NCBI RefSeq assembly: GCF_014202945.1
Contig: NZ_JACHHW010000002.1
Span: forward strand, 1 to 64,000
Length of the DNA stretch: 64,000 nucleotides
Direction of reading: 5' to 3'
Source: Zhongshania antarctica
Lineage (GTDB): Bacteria; Pseudomonadota; Gammaproteobacteria; Pseudomonadales; Spongiibacteraceae
Shown: in pieces, positions 52,600-61,765 of the stretch
How positions within the stretch are numbered: position 1 is the stretch's first letter
How the letters are laid out: each line of letters begins with the position of its first letter
Translations under genes and position numbers: made by a program
Notes under the pieces: model-generated
The model's database searches: none
What the model saw: the letters and a program-made list of their open reading frames with translations, nothing else
What the model was told of the DNA's origin: nothing

Positions 52600-55176
52600 A
52601 TGAGCGCCACCGACAGCGAGCGCGAGCTTTTGCTCCAACACCGCATGGTTGAAGAACTGGCGGCGAAACATCAAGAATTCCAAACCCTAACGGATTTACT
52701 GGAAGAAATTGTTTTCCGCTGTGACGACAGTGGAAAACTAACCCTGCTCAACTCCGCATGGACCCGAAAAACCGGCTGGCCAGTTGATGAATGCCTTGGC
52801 CGCCGCTTTGTGGAGTTTATTGACGACAGCGAAGCCATTACGCAATTAAACAGCAATCTCTATGACAGCGAACCGCTGATTAGCGAATTGCGTATCGCCA
52901 GTCGATTTGGTGACATTAAGACGTTTAGCATGCGTGCCCGACGCAGCGGCAATACCTGGTACGGGTCGCTTTACGACGTTACTGAACTGCATCTGGCCAT
53001 GGGCGCCTTAGAAGAAAGCCGAGAGCAAGCTAGAAAGCTCGCTCTGGTCGCAAGCCGCACCGACAATTTAGTGATTATCTCCGATGCCAAGGGGCGTATC
53101 GAATGGGTTAATGAAAGCTTCACCCTCATTACCGGCTACAGCCTCCAAGAGGTACGCGGCAGATCACCAGGGTCTTTTTTACAAGGCCCGCAAACGGATC
53201 ACAGAGCCGTTGAGAAGATGCGTGATGGCCTAGCCCAAGGCAAGGGATTTAACGTAGAAATCATTAACTTCAGTAAAAATGGCGCCCCATATTGGCTGGC
53301 CATCGACTGCTCCCCGGTGCTCAACGAACACGGTGAGCTGGTCAATTTCATTGCCGTAGAGCGGGAAATCACCGAGCGCAAACAAACCGAACAAGCCCTC
53401 CGTGACAGCGAGCGACACTACCGCAACATCTTAAACACCGTCAGCGAACCAATCTTTTACTGCGACACCAGCCTACAAATTCACTTTGCCAATCCGGCCT
53501 GGCAAGCGTTAACAGGCAAAGTGTTTGACATTGATACACCACAAAACCTTCACGATTTTATTCACTCTGAAGACATCCCATTACTGCAGCAGGCGCGGGA
53601 TCATATTTGTGCTGGGCTGCCGCCGAGCCGTCAGGAGGTGCGCCTGCGCGACAGTCGCCTAAACTGGCGCCGAGTGGAGCTACTGCTGTCGAGTAACGGT
53701 CACTCGAAGGCCGGACGTACCCAGCATCTCACTGGCGCACTCTTCGACGTAGACGAACGCTGGCAACAAACCCAAGCCATTTTACAGTCTAAAGCCGACG
53801 CTGAAGAGCTATCTAAATCGCGAACCCGCTTTGTGGCGAATATGTCCCACGAGATCCGCACACCGCTCAATGCTATTCTTGGTATGGGCTCAGTACTTCA
53901 GGAAACCGATCTCTCCCCCGAGCAAAGAGGGTATTTAGACACGCTATGCAATGGCGGCAAGGCATTGCTGGCGCTAGTAAACGACGTCCTCGATTTATCG
54001 AAATTAGATTCTGACGAAATTCAACTCGAAAGTATCGAATTCAATCTCGGCGAGGTATGTGAGGAAGCCGTCGATATTATTGCGGCGCGAGTTGAGGAGA
54101 AGAACCTCACACTAACGATGCACTGCGCACCCGGCATCCCGCAAATCATCATTGGCGATCCCCACCGCATGCGGCAGCTGTTAATCAACCTCCTTGGCAA
54201 TGCCGTGAAGTTTACCGCTCAGGGCGGTATCACCATTGCCCTCGATTGGCAGGCAATAAATAACGAACACGGTAGATTACGTCTCGACATTATTGATACC
54301 GGCATTGGTATTCCCGAAGATCGAATATCCAGTTTATTTAATGCCTTCATTCAGGCCGACACGTCAACAACCCGCCGTTACGGCGGCACCGGTCTCGGCT
54401 TGGCGATTTGCCAGCAAATTTGCACGGCGATGGGCGGCGATATAAGCATCGCCAGTACCGTCGGCAAAGGCACGACATTTCGCTGTCAGTTGCCCCTTAA
54501 CGCCGTCACACTTACATCGCCGCTGAGCAAAAACACATTGCGCGGAATAAACCTCGATGAGCGCGGTCAACAAGTAAGCCAGTCGCTGGCACACTGCATG
54601 GCTTATCAATATGACGCACAGCGCGTCGACAATACCGGCAGCAGCCTCAGCTTGATATCCGCAGACGGCAATATCCTGAGTCTAAAATCCCCCCAGAATT
54701 ACGCGGTGCTAACACCCAACCGGCTGCTGCGTAAACTTCAAGCCCTAGACAAACAATCGGTTCGACCGTCGATACCGCAACTCGATCGCCGCGAGTCCGC
54801 GCTGCGAATCTTAATTGCCGAAGACTCCATCCCCAATCAAATGGTAGTGGATGCGATGCTTAAGCAATTAGGGTACAAACACGTCGTTATTGTTGACAAC
54901 GGTCAGCTCGCGGTCGATGCCGCAGACGGGAATAATTTTGATTTAATCCTATTGGATATTCACATGCCGGTTATGGACGGTTTAAGCGCTGCGAAGGCCA
55001 TTCGCGAAAATTTGCAGCACGCGACCCCAATGATTGTTGCCGCCTCAGCCGATGTCACCACCGACGCCCGCAAAGAAGCCAGCGATGCTGGCTTTGACGA
55101 CTGGCTGCCCAAGCCCTTCACAAGGGAATTACTGCAGGCGCTGCTCGAAAAAACCAGCGCGCAGTTAAATAGCTAA
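52600..55176 (+). CDS. Multi-PAS hybrid histidine kinase
   Basis: 858 residues, with no membrane segment, so cytoplasmic. A coiled start leads to three PAS domains (about 25-130, 145-270, 275-390); the second has the PAS/PAC pattern WVNESFTLITGYSLQEVRGRSP and FIAVEREITERK. Then come HisKA SHEIRTPLNAILGMGSVLQET (His near 416), HATPase with LLGNAVKFTAQGG and YGGTGLGLAICQQI, a linker, and a C-terminal receiver with LILLDIHMPVMDG and WLPKPFT. No output partner is adjacent. A degraded partial copy of this gene's 3' portion occurs at 57378-57953. Confidence 0.9.
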   Translation: MSATDSERELLLQHRMVEELAAKHQEFQTLTDLLEEIVFRCDDSGKLTLLNSAWTRKTGWPVDECLGRRFVEFIDDSEAITQLNSNLYDSEPLISELRIASRFGDIKTFSMRARRSGNTWYGSLYDVTELHLAMGALEESREQARKLALVASRTDNLVIISDAKGRIEWVNESFTLITGYSLQEVRGRSPGSFLQGPQTDHRAVEKMRDGLAQGKGFNVEIINFSKNGAPYWLAIDCSPVLNEHGELVNFIAVEREITERKQTEQALRDSERHYRNILNTVSEPIFYCDTSLQIHFANPAWQALTGKVFDIDTPQNLHDFIHSEDIPLLQQARDHICAGLPPSRQEVRLRDSRLNWRRVELLLSSNGHSKAGRTQHLTGALFDVDERWQQTQAILQSKADAEELSKSRTRFVANMSHEIRTPLNAILGMGSVLQETDLSPEQRGYLDTLCNGGKALLALVNDVLDLSKLDSDEIQLESIEFNLGEVCEEAVDIIAARVEEKNLTLTMHCAPGIPQIIIGDPHRMRQLLINLLGNAVKFTAQGGITIALDWQAINNEHGRLRLDIIDTGIGIPEDRISSLFNAFIQADTSTTRRYGGTGLGLAICQQICTAMGGDISIASTVGKGTTFRCQLPLNAVTLTSPLSKNTLRGINLDERGQQVSQSLAHCMAYQYDAQRVDNTGSSLSLISADGNILSLKSPQNYAVLTPNRLLRKLQALDKQSVRPSIPQLDRRESALRILIAEDSIPNQMVVDAMLKQLGYKHVVIVDNGQLAVDAADGNNFDLILLDIHMPVMDGLSAAKAIRENLQHATPMIVAASADVTTDARKEASDAGFDDWLPKPFTRELLQALLEKTSAQLNS

Positions 55177-55210
55177 GAAATAGAAAGCGCGGCGCACTCC
55201 CGCGCCAAAT

Positions 55211-55510
55211 TTAACACACAAACTTCAAATTAACGCCGTAGGTCAGCGGCGCAATTATGCCCACATGGTAGGTGCCCCGCTCGCCGCCGGTCAATCCGCC
55301 GGGCTGAGATACCCACTCATTGCCCAAGAATTTTTACCCCACAGGGCAAACTCATAACTACCGCTTGGTGTGGTCCACGCCCAGCGCGCATTGAGCAAAC
55401 TGGTGTCGTCACCATAGCCATGTAGGCTATTGAATTTATCTTGATGATCTTCATTTGACTGCTCGATATTTTCCTCGCAAATATAATCGAGATGCCGCAA
55501 CAGCAGGCCG
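55211..55510 (-). pseudogene. Decayed C-terminus of a TonB receptor (duplicate of 57988 gene)
   Basis: This stretch encodes a near copy of the last ~100 residues of the intact receptor ending at 57988 (HLDYICEENIEQSNEDHQDKF, then GYGDDTSLLNARWAWTTPSGSYEFALWGKN). A one-base loss after the WGKN codons shifts the frame, and there is no upstream barrel. Intergenic sequence between this and the intact kinase's 3' end also matches the corresponding region before the intact receptor, so the remnant is part of a block duplication. Confidence 0.9.
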
Positions 55511-55620
55511 AAATCCGGCGGGACAAACTTCACTCAAACGCCACGGCACTTCCGCGTGAGCCAACGCTGACAATAATAATGAAATACTCAATATTCCACG
55601 CATCAACACTGGCCCCATTT
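55504..55620 (-). pseudogene. Decayed N-terminus of a MauG-like peroxidase
   Basis: Sequence from CAGGCCG (55504-55510) to about 55620 is a diverged copy of the first ~100 bp of the intact peroxidase gene, whose matching CAGGCCG is at 62809-62815. It follows the receptor remnant directly, so an internal deletion joined receptor tail to peroxidase head. The same 7 bases occur in the intact receptor (58282-58288), marking the recombination point. Confidence 0.85.
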
Positions 55621-55817
55621 ACTCATTCAACGGTGACCCGCTTGGTGCAATTGCACTGGTTTCAGGCACCGTCATTATTCCGATCACACCCGCAGAGACG
55701 ATGATAAAAACAAGGTAAGTCATTAATATTATTACATTTATATTATTAAAAAATTTCTACATCTAACTGGCGTGATCATTGCGTACCCCTAGTTACTCAA
55801 CCATCAAGGAACGCAAA
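55621..55817. other. AT-rich promoter region of the lysyl oxidase gene
   Basis: No gene is seen. Similarity to the duplicated block ends near 55620. The remainder is noticeably AT-rich (for example the ATTATTACATTTATATTA-like tract around 55725-55755) and ends with the ribosome site AAGGA at 55806-55810. Confidence 0.45.
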
Positions 55818-57311
55818 ATGCGCCAGCCAACATTAATCAAATTGATTTCAATGGCCGCCCTAATGGCCGCTAGCTCAATCGTCTTTTCCGCAGATATACT
55901 AAGCGCAGATGACACGGTCTTCTGGGAAGGCACCGAAACCCTAGATGGCAATGTCCCTGCTGAAGCATGCACCGCCATGTCCTGCCCTGTCTATGAGTTA
56001 GAGCTCGCCGAACCTGGCGCGCGCTTGCGCGTAGGTATTGCCACGCCTTATCGTACCAACACCATTGCTATTGAGCTTTTAAACCCAGCCGGAGAATTAG
56101 TCGCAAGTGACAGCACCGACAACCAATTCAACTCAGAAGCCCAAGTTGATAATCCACAAACAGGCCTATGGACGATCCGCGTTCGCCCAGCTGGCGCAGA
56201 AAGGGCAAGTTATCGCTTACGCGCGAAACTTGAGTCAAAAACACAAGAAGCAACTGTTGCCGAAGGCCCTGTGCGTCAGCTATTACCCAACTTACGCACA
56301 GTACCGCCCTATGAGTTCACTTTTACTGCTCCGTTGAATCCGCTAAACGGTCTGTATCCACCTGATACGGTTAATCCTCCTGCGTCAGTTCTAGGTCATG
56401 GTCTATATAGCTGCACGGCGGACGAAGCCGCGCCAAAAATTGCCGGCGGTGCCGAAGCCAAAATTTGTTTACGACTGACCTCTGGCCCGATCAACATCGG
56501 TTCTGGCTTATATGACATGCGCTTTCAACTGACCGAAGACATCCAAGATGGCCACGCGGAACTTCATCCTGAGGAAGCGTTGTCACGGATTGTCGTGGGG
56601 CCGATGGAGCAAGCGATTCATAGCTCAGATGGTAGCGTCGAATTTGTGAATGCAGGCACATACTCATTCCACCCAACGCATGCCCACTTTCATGACGATT
56701 ACATTTTGAGCTATTACCTCTATAAGGTTTTAGACAGTGATACCGGCCTTATGGAACGGGTTGGCGAAGGCTCAAAATCAGGATTTTGCCCGGCAGACCA
56801 ACTCTGGGGTAACTGGGATAAATTTGAGCAAGGCTTCGAAAAACCAGGCGGCGACAGCCCCGGCGGTAGCTGCTTCTCACCAACTAACGGCGTGGTTGGA
56901 TTATCCGTTGGCTGGGGTGATGTTTACCGCTGGCAGCGGCCTGGTCAATATGTTGAATTTTATGGCCAAGGAAACGGAAAATACGTCATTTGGTCAATGG
57001 TCGACGAGAACAATAATGTTATTGAAGAAGACGAAACCGACAATACCTCTTACGCCTATGTGGAAATTCAGGGCACTGACGTAACTATTCTTGAACGTGG
57101 CTGGGGCCAGTCACCATGGGATACTAATAAGACCGTATTCACCGGTCCGCACCCCACTCAACGTAGTACAGACAATAACGAAATGGTTCCAAGCAATCCA
57201 CCTGAGCAACAATTTAGCGGTGGCGGCTCAATGGGACTCTTTACCATTTTGTTGCTACTGCTGTGGGCGGCACGTCCGATACTACAGCGCAAACCAAGCT
57301 TGATTGACTAG
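55818..57311 (+). CDS. Bacterial lysyl oxidase-like copper enzyme with GlyGly-CTERM-like tail
   Basis: 497 residues from ATG 55818 (AAGGA 7 bp upstream). After a signal peptide comes a pre-peptidase-like beta domain (about 35-140), then a lysyl oxidase catalytic domain. The copper site HPTHAHFHDDY (HxHxH) is near 285-294. EGSKSGFCPAD aligns with the GHKASFCLED segment holding the LTQ lysine of animal LOX, and GWGDVYRW supplies the partner Tyr; the EEDETDNTS end also fits. The C-terminus (GGGSMG, a hydrophobic helix, then basic residues) matches a GlyGly-CTERM/rhombosortase sorting signal. It would oxidise lysyl or primary amines outside the cell. It lies alone between two decayed gene copies. 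Confidence 0.88.
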   Translation: MRQPTLIKLISMAALMAASSIVFSADILSADDTVFWEGTETLDGNVPAEACTAMSCPVYELELAEPGARLRVGIATPYRTNTIAIELLNPAGELVASDSTDNQFNSEAQVDNPQTGLWTIRVRPAGAERASYRLRAKLESKTQEATVAEGPVRQLLPNLRTVPPYEFTFTAPLNPLNGLYPPDTVNPPASVLGHGLYSCTADEAAPKIAGGAEAKICLRLTSGPINIGSGLYDMRFQLTEDIQDGHAELHPEEALSRIVVGPMEQAIHSSDGSVEFVNAGTYSFHPTHAHFHDDYILSYYLYKVLDSDTGLMERVGEGSKSGFCPADQLWGNWDKFEQGFEKPGGDSPGGSCFSPTNGVVGLSVGWGDVYRWQRPGQYVEFYGQGNGKYVIWSMVDENNNVIEEDETDNTSYAYVEIQGTDVTILERGWGQSPWDTNKTVFTGPHPTQRSTDNNEMVPSNPPEQQFSGGGSMGLFTILLLLLWAARPILQRKPSLID

Positions 57312-57322
57312 CGTGGTATTCC

Positions 57323-57350
57323 CCCGTGGTGGTACTGACACCACCATGGG
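57323..57350 (+). terminator. Terminator hairpin of the lysyl oxidase gene
   Basis: An 11-bp stem (57323-57333 with 57340-57350, one G-T pair) around the loop ACTGAC begins 12 bp after the lysyl oxidase stop. No long T-run follows. The stem is strong enough to suggest a transcript end before the decayed kinase copy. Confidence 0.65.
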
Positions 57351-57377
57351 AAATTCTAGGGCAAACTCAACAAGAAC

Positions 57378-57953
57378 CTCACTGGCGCGCACTTCGACGC
57401 CGACGAACGCTGGCAGCAAACCCAAGCTATTTTACAGTCTAAGGCCGGTGCCGAAGAACTATCTAAATCGCGAGCCCGCTTTGTGGCGGGTATGTACCAC
57501 CAAATCAGCACGACGCTCAATGCTATTCTCGGCACGGGTATAGCCGAAGAGTGCATTTGGAGCCTGTTCAATGCCTTTACCCAAGCCGACACCTCTACGA
57601 CACATCGCTGCGCTGGTATCAGCTTTGGCTTTGCGGTTTGTCAGCAGATATGCAGCACAATGGGCGGCAATATTTTGACGTTAAGCTCGCGGTCGACACT
57701 GCAAACGAAATCGATTTCGATTTAATTTTACTGGCTATTCACATGCCGGTTACGGGCGGCTTAAGCGCCGCGAAGGCCATTCGCGAAAATTTGCAGATGC
57801 GACCCCGATGATTGTTGCCGCCTCAGCCGATGTCACCACCGACGCCCGCAAAGAAGCCAGCGACGCAGGCGTTGACGGCTGACTGCCCAAGACCTTCACC
57901 CGAGAATTACTGCAGGCGCTGCTCGAAAAAACCAGTGCGCATTAAATAACTAA
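57378..57953 (+). pseudogene. Decayed copy of the multi-PAS hybrid kinase gene
   Basis: Pieces match the intact kinase at about 53724-53886, 54300-54455 and 54900-55176 in order, with two internal deletions between them. Several frames are used and stops interrupt it. Key residues are gone: the receiver motif LLDIHMPVMDG has become LLAIHMPVTGG (phospho-Asp to Ala) and the phospho-His region NMSHEIRTP reads GMYHQISTT. It lies immediately before the intact TonB receptor in the same relation that the intact kinase has to the receptor remnant. Confidence 0.9.
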
Positions 57954-57962
57954 GCAGAATGA

Positions 57963-57983
57963 GGCGCGGCGCATGGCCGCGCC
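57963..57983. terminator. GC-rich hairpin between kinase copy and receptor
   Basis: GGCGCGGC (57963-57970) pairs with GCCGCGCC (57976-57983), loop GCATG, 5 bp outside the receptor's stop. A related weaker hairpin (GGCGC/GCGCC, 55191-55206) lies at the equivalent point after the intact kinase, showing that it was part of the duplicated block. Confidence 0.65.
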
Positions 57984-57987
57984 AGAT

Positions 57988-60258
57988 TTAAAAGACAAAC
58001 TTCAAATCGACGCCGTAGGTCAGCGGCGCAATTATGCCCACGTGGTAGGTGCCCAGCTCGCCGCCGGTCAATCCGCCGGGCTGAGATACCCGCTCATTGC
58101 CCAGCAAATTTTTACCCCACAGGGCAAACTCATAACTGCCTCCTGGGGTAGTCCATGCCAAACGCGCATTGAGCAAACTGGTGTCGTCACCATAGCCATT
58201 TACGCTATTGAATTTATCTTGATGATCTTCATTTGAAGGCTCGATATTTTCCTCGTAAATATAATCGAGATGGAGTAACAGCAGGCCGTAATCAAACTCC
58301 GGAGACCAATCCATGGTCACTGTATATTCCTGCGGCGATGTCGCATTGATCTGATTCGCCTCCTGAAATTCACCATTAGCATCGTAATAGGATTCGCGGC
58401 TGGATTCCTGCTCACGATAAGTGTAAATCAAGCCAAAGCGCAGATTGTCATTGACCAGCCAATCTGCCGTTAACTCAATCCCCTGAATATCTTCATCAGT
58501 GTTAATAACGGTAGGTATTGCGGCGTTGCTACCTGGCGCCTGCGACTCGATCGACTCTTGCCGGTCATCGATAACCATTTTAAACAAGGCAATTTGAGTG
58601 CGTATTTTGTCTTCGAGTAAATCGCCCTTCAGCCCCAACTCGACGTTCGTTACCACTTCCGGCGCCAGTGGCACTTCGCGGGAGCTTGTATTCAAGGAGT
58701 CGTAGCCTCCCGATTTATAGCCTGTTGAATAACTCACGAACGCCATAGCACCTTCACTAATTTGTGCATTGGCAACCACGCGCCCAGTAATTTTGTCCCA
58801 ACTTGCAGAACCTTGCTCGCGACCGTCGGAATTAAAAAAGAAGTTCTCACCCAGAAGTTGAGACACCGGGAAGTCCGTTAGCGGCGCATCCCAGCTGAAG
58901 GCCTTTTTATCGTTGCTGTAGCGCAGGCCGGTAATAATATTCAGCCAGTCATTAATGGTGAAATCGAGGTCAGAGAATACGCCATAGGCTTCAAAATCAC
59001 CCTCGTTGGTCATTCTCTCGGTGACATAGTTGCCCGCTACAGGACCACCAATCAAGGTATTTAATACACCTGCTGGCACCCCGACCATAGCTGACCCCAA
59101 CTCCACCACCGCGCCATAGCTAAAGGTAAGCGCTGTTTGCTGATAGGTATCTTCTTTGCTGTAGTTAGCACCAAATACTGCGTCGACCCAATCTAGCGCC
59201 ACATTAAATTGCGCTTCAAAATACGCAATATCGGAATCTTCAATATTATTGGTATCGACGTAAACCGACTCGTCTGACGTCGCATCTTCATCCTGTAAAT
59301 TATAGGTTTCAAACGCGCGGTAACTGGCGATCAGGCTCATGGTAGTGACATCGCTAATGTCGTACCAAAGCTTGCCGGTGATGCCCTGCATATCCCGTGT
59401 TTCGCCACCATTAATGGCATCGGTCTCTAGTTTGCGGTCAGTAGGATCTGGGTAACTCGCATACTCCTCGCTGATGCTAAGTCGCGCTTGAGGACCATTA
59501 TCAACGCGGTCAATATCATAGGCCATTTGCACGGTAAGCCGGTCGGTAGTTTCCCAGCGCAGCGCCATGCGGGCATATTGATTATTTTGCTCGCCAGGAT
59601 CGGGCTTAGCTGGGCCTTTGCTGTCAAGCACTGCGCCGCGCTGGTTGTGCATCACATTCATGCGCAGAGCGAGGCTGTCGGTGAGCGGAATATTGCTCAT
59701 ACCCTCAACACGAAACAAATCATAGTTACCCAGCTTGGCGGTCACAAAGCCCTCGCGCTCCTCAAGACTTGGGGCATTGGGAATAAAATTCACCACCCCC
59801 GCCGCCGCGTTGCGACCAAACAGGGTGCCCTGCGGCCCTTTCAATACTTCTACTCGCTCCATGTCGGAGAACGGCACGGTTATCGCCGCGCGCGGCAAAT
59901 AAACGCCGTCGAGAAAAGTCGCCACGGATGGGTCACCGCCAGTACTAATATTAGAACTTTCAATGCCGCGAATAATAAATGACGACTGAGTCGTACCGCC
60001 GCCACGCACGCCTTCCCCCACTTTCAGGCCGGGAATATAGGCCTGAATATCTTCCATGGTCAGGGCGCCGGTGTTTTCTAAATCTTGGTTGGTAAAGGTA
60101 TCAACCGTGACCGGCACCGTCATCGCGCTCTGCTCACGCTTTTGGGCTGTAACCACAACCTCCTCCAGCGCCAGATTCTTAGCGGCATGCGCCAATGGCG
60201 CACCCAGTACTGCCAGCCCGATGGTACAGGCTATGCGACTTCTACTTTTGGATGTCAT
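57988..60258 (-). CDS. TonB-dependent outer-membrane receptor
   Basis: 756 residues from ATG 60258 (GAGAGGG upstream; the open frame extends 22 codons further). Signal peptide cleaved near AHA-AK, TonB-box-like LEEVVVTAQKREQ, plug domain with TFLDGVYLPRA and MERVEVLKGPQGTLFGRNAAAGVVNF, then a barrel ending in YGVDLKFVF. It is the last gene of a leftward operon with a beta-helix/cytochrome fusion, a MauG-like peroxidase and a diheme cytochrome. The receptor may import the compound those redox proteins act on or deliver, or take up a metal or cofactor they need. Confidence 0.93.
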   Translation of the reverse strand: MTSKSRSRIACTIGLAVLGAPLAHAAKNLALEEVVVTAQKREQSAMTVPVTVDTFTNQDLENTGALTMEDIQAYIPGLKVGEGVRGGGTTQSSFIIRGIESSNISTGGDPSVATFLDGVYLPRAAITVPFSDMERVEVLKGPQGTLFGRNAAAGVVNFIPNAPSLEEREGFVTAKLGNYDLFRVEGMSNIPLTDSLALRMNVMHNQRGAVLDSKGPAKPDPGEQNNQYARMALRWETTDRLTVQMAYDIDRVDNGPQARLSISEEYASYPDPTDRKLETDAINGGETRDMQGITGKLWYDISDVTTMSLIASYRAFETYNLQDEDATSDESVYVDTNNIEDSDIAYFEAQFNVALDWVDAVFGANYSKEDTYQQTALTFSYGAVVELGSAMVGVPAGVLNTLIGGPVAGNYVTERMTNEGDFEAYGVFSDLDFTINDWLNIITGLRYSNDKKAFSWDAPLTDFPVSQLLGENFFFNSDGREQGSASWDKITGRVVANAQISEGAMAFVSYSTGYKSGGYDSLNTSSREVPLAPEVVTNVELGLKGDLLEDKIRTQIALFKMVIDDRQESIESQAPGSNAAIPTVINTDEDIQGIELTADWLVNDNLRFGLIYTYREQESSRESYYDANGEFQEANQINATSPQEYTVTMDWSPEFDYGLLLLHLDYIYEENIEPSNEDHQDKFNSVNGYGDDTSLLNARLAWTTPGGSYEFALWGKNLLGNERVSQPGGLTGGELGTYHVGIIAPLTYGVDLKFVF

Positions 60259-60336
60259 AAACCGCCCTCTCTCGCTATCAATACTGGTGAGCACCATCGC
60301 GGTGCCCACTGCGTTCAAAATCAAATACAGGCTAAA

Positions 60337-61731
60337 TTACTTGGTGACCTTCAGCATATACTCAGCCACTTCCTTTCTTAGCTCCGGAGACAAATGCCCC
60401 TGTGAAGGCATAGCGGGGTAGTCAGGGCGAACCTTATGTGGCTCACCGATGTAGTCGGCAATACCTTGCGCGTCATTCCGATAAAGAGCTTGCACAGCAA
60501 GGGTTGGGGGCCCAATCATACGCATATTATAAGCGTGACAACCGGCGCAAATACCCTGATACAGCAGCTTGGTACGATTGGTAGCCGTCACAGGCTCACT
60601 CGGCGCGCCACCGGGAATACGGTAGCTCAACACATCAGCGGTGCTCTTACGCTCGCACTCAGACCATTTCTTTACGCCAAAGCTGGTGTAGCGCTCGCGG
60701 TTAATAATGCAGTTATCCTGCTCTTGGGCGGAACCTGGCGTCGCTAAAATATCCGGGCCAGTGCGGCTGAATTGAGTCAGCATAAGGGCTTTAACTTCGG
60801 CAACGGGGTCTGCGCCGTTATCGAACATAAGATTGTCGAGAAACACCAAGCGATCAGGGTTGGGTTCAGATTCTGGGTCGCTGGAAATATCGGTGATAAA
60901 AGCCAAATCGGTAATAACGATACCCGCCGTTTTATTGCCCGAGACAATATTACCCTCAACAATCACATCGTCCGCGGCCATCACCACAATGCCGATACCC
61001 TGCGGCACCTTGGACACAATTGAACCCGGCGCACCAAAGTTTGGGGTATTGTTATTCACCACAAAGTTATTGCGCAAAATCACATCAAAAGTCGTTTTAA
61101 TTGGCAGACCCGGCGTAATGAAAACCAACAGTCCCGCCGTGTTATCGTGAGCGTAATTATTTTCGACCAAGGCGTGGCGGGTGTTTTCAATTTCGATACC
61201 GGCAACATTGTCGAACACTTCGTTATGACGGACATCGACGTTATCGCACATGCCAACATAAATCGCCGCATCTTCGATACCGCTTAAGACGTTGTATTCA
61301 ATCAAACCGTTCTTACCAAACTGGGGGAAAATCCCGTACACCCCAGTGTCGATGACCTTGTTATAGCGAATGGTAAAATTATTACCAGACTGCCCCATAA
61401 TGGCATTGCCCTTGTAGTGGGTAATGGTCAGCCACTCCACAGTAAAGTCATTACCGGAGTATAGGATCGCGTCATTGCGCTTGCCCTCACCCTCTAACAC
61501 CGGCCACTTACCCTCTTCAACGACGCCACGCAGGGTAATATTGTCTTTGTCGATGTAGACACTTTCTTTATAGGTACCGGGATAAATGAGTACCACGTCG
61601 CCCGGACTGGCTTTATTCACCGCGTCCTGAATCGACTCGCCGTCTTTTACCGGAATGTCTGCCGCCCACAGACTTGGCATACTGCACAGCAAGCCCAGAC
61701 ACAGCAGCCCCAATCTAATCGGGTTTTTCAT
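60337..61731 (-). CDS. Parallel beta-helix (NosD-like) protein fused to cytochrome c
   Basis: 464 residues from ATG 61731 (GAGGAG 8 bp upstream). A signal peptide (cleaved near LWA-AD) is followed by a right-handed parallel beta-helix (about 25-290) made of repeating N-G/N-F-T/V-I turns such as GNDFTVEWLTITHYKGNAI and NNFTIRYNKVIDTGVYG. Residues about 375-464 form a monohaem cytochrome c with CAGCH and a likely Met ligand in AMPSQGHL. Such beta-helix proteins are often found beside c-type cytochromes. It is periplasmic or surface exposed. The gene lies between the peroxidase and the receptor in one operon. Confidence 0.87.
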   Translation of the reverse strand: MKNPIRLGLLCLGLLCSMPSLWAADIPVKDGESIQDAVNKASPGDVVLIYPGTYKESVYIDKDNITLRGVVEEGKWPVLEGEGKRNDAILYSGNDFTVEWLTITHYKGNAIMGQSGNNFTIRYNKVIDTGVYGIFPQFGKNGLIEYNVLSGIEDAAIYVGMCDNVDVRHNEVFDNVAGIEIENTRHALVENNYAHDNTAGLLVFITPGLPIKTTFDVILRNNFVVNNNTPNFGAPGSIVSKVPQGIGIVVMAADDVIVEGNIVSGNKTAGIVITDLAFITDISSDPESEPNPDRLVFLDNLMFDNGADPVAEVKALMLTQFSRTGPDILATPGSAQEQDNCIINRERYTSFGVKKWSECERKSTADVLSYRIPGGAPSEPVTATNRTKLLYQGICAGCHAYNMRMIGPPTLAVQALYRNDAQGIADYIGEPHKVRPDYPAMPSQGHLSPELRKEVAEYMLKVTK

Positions 61732-61765
61732 TATTACACTCCTCAATTTCCAGGCTCAAAAATAA

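Noticed and set aside
55291-55533. Leftward 80-residue frame as a real small gene
   Set aside because: It is an internal piece of the receptor/peroxidase remnant, joined across the deletion and shifted; not a gene in its own right.
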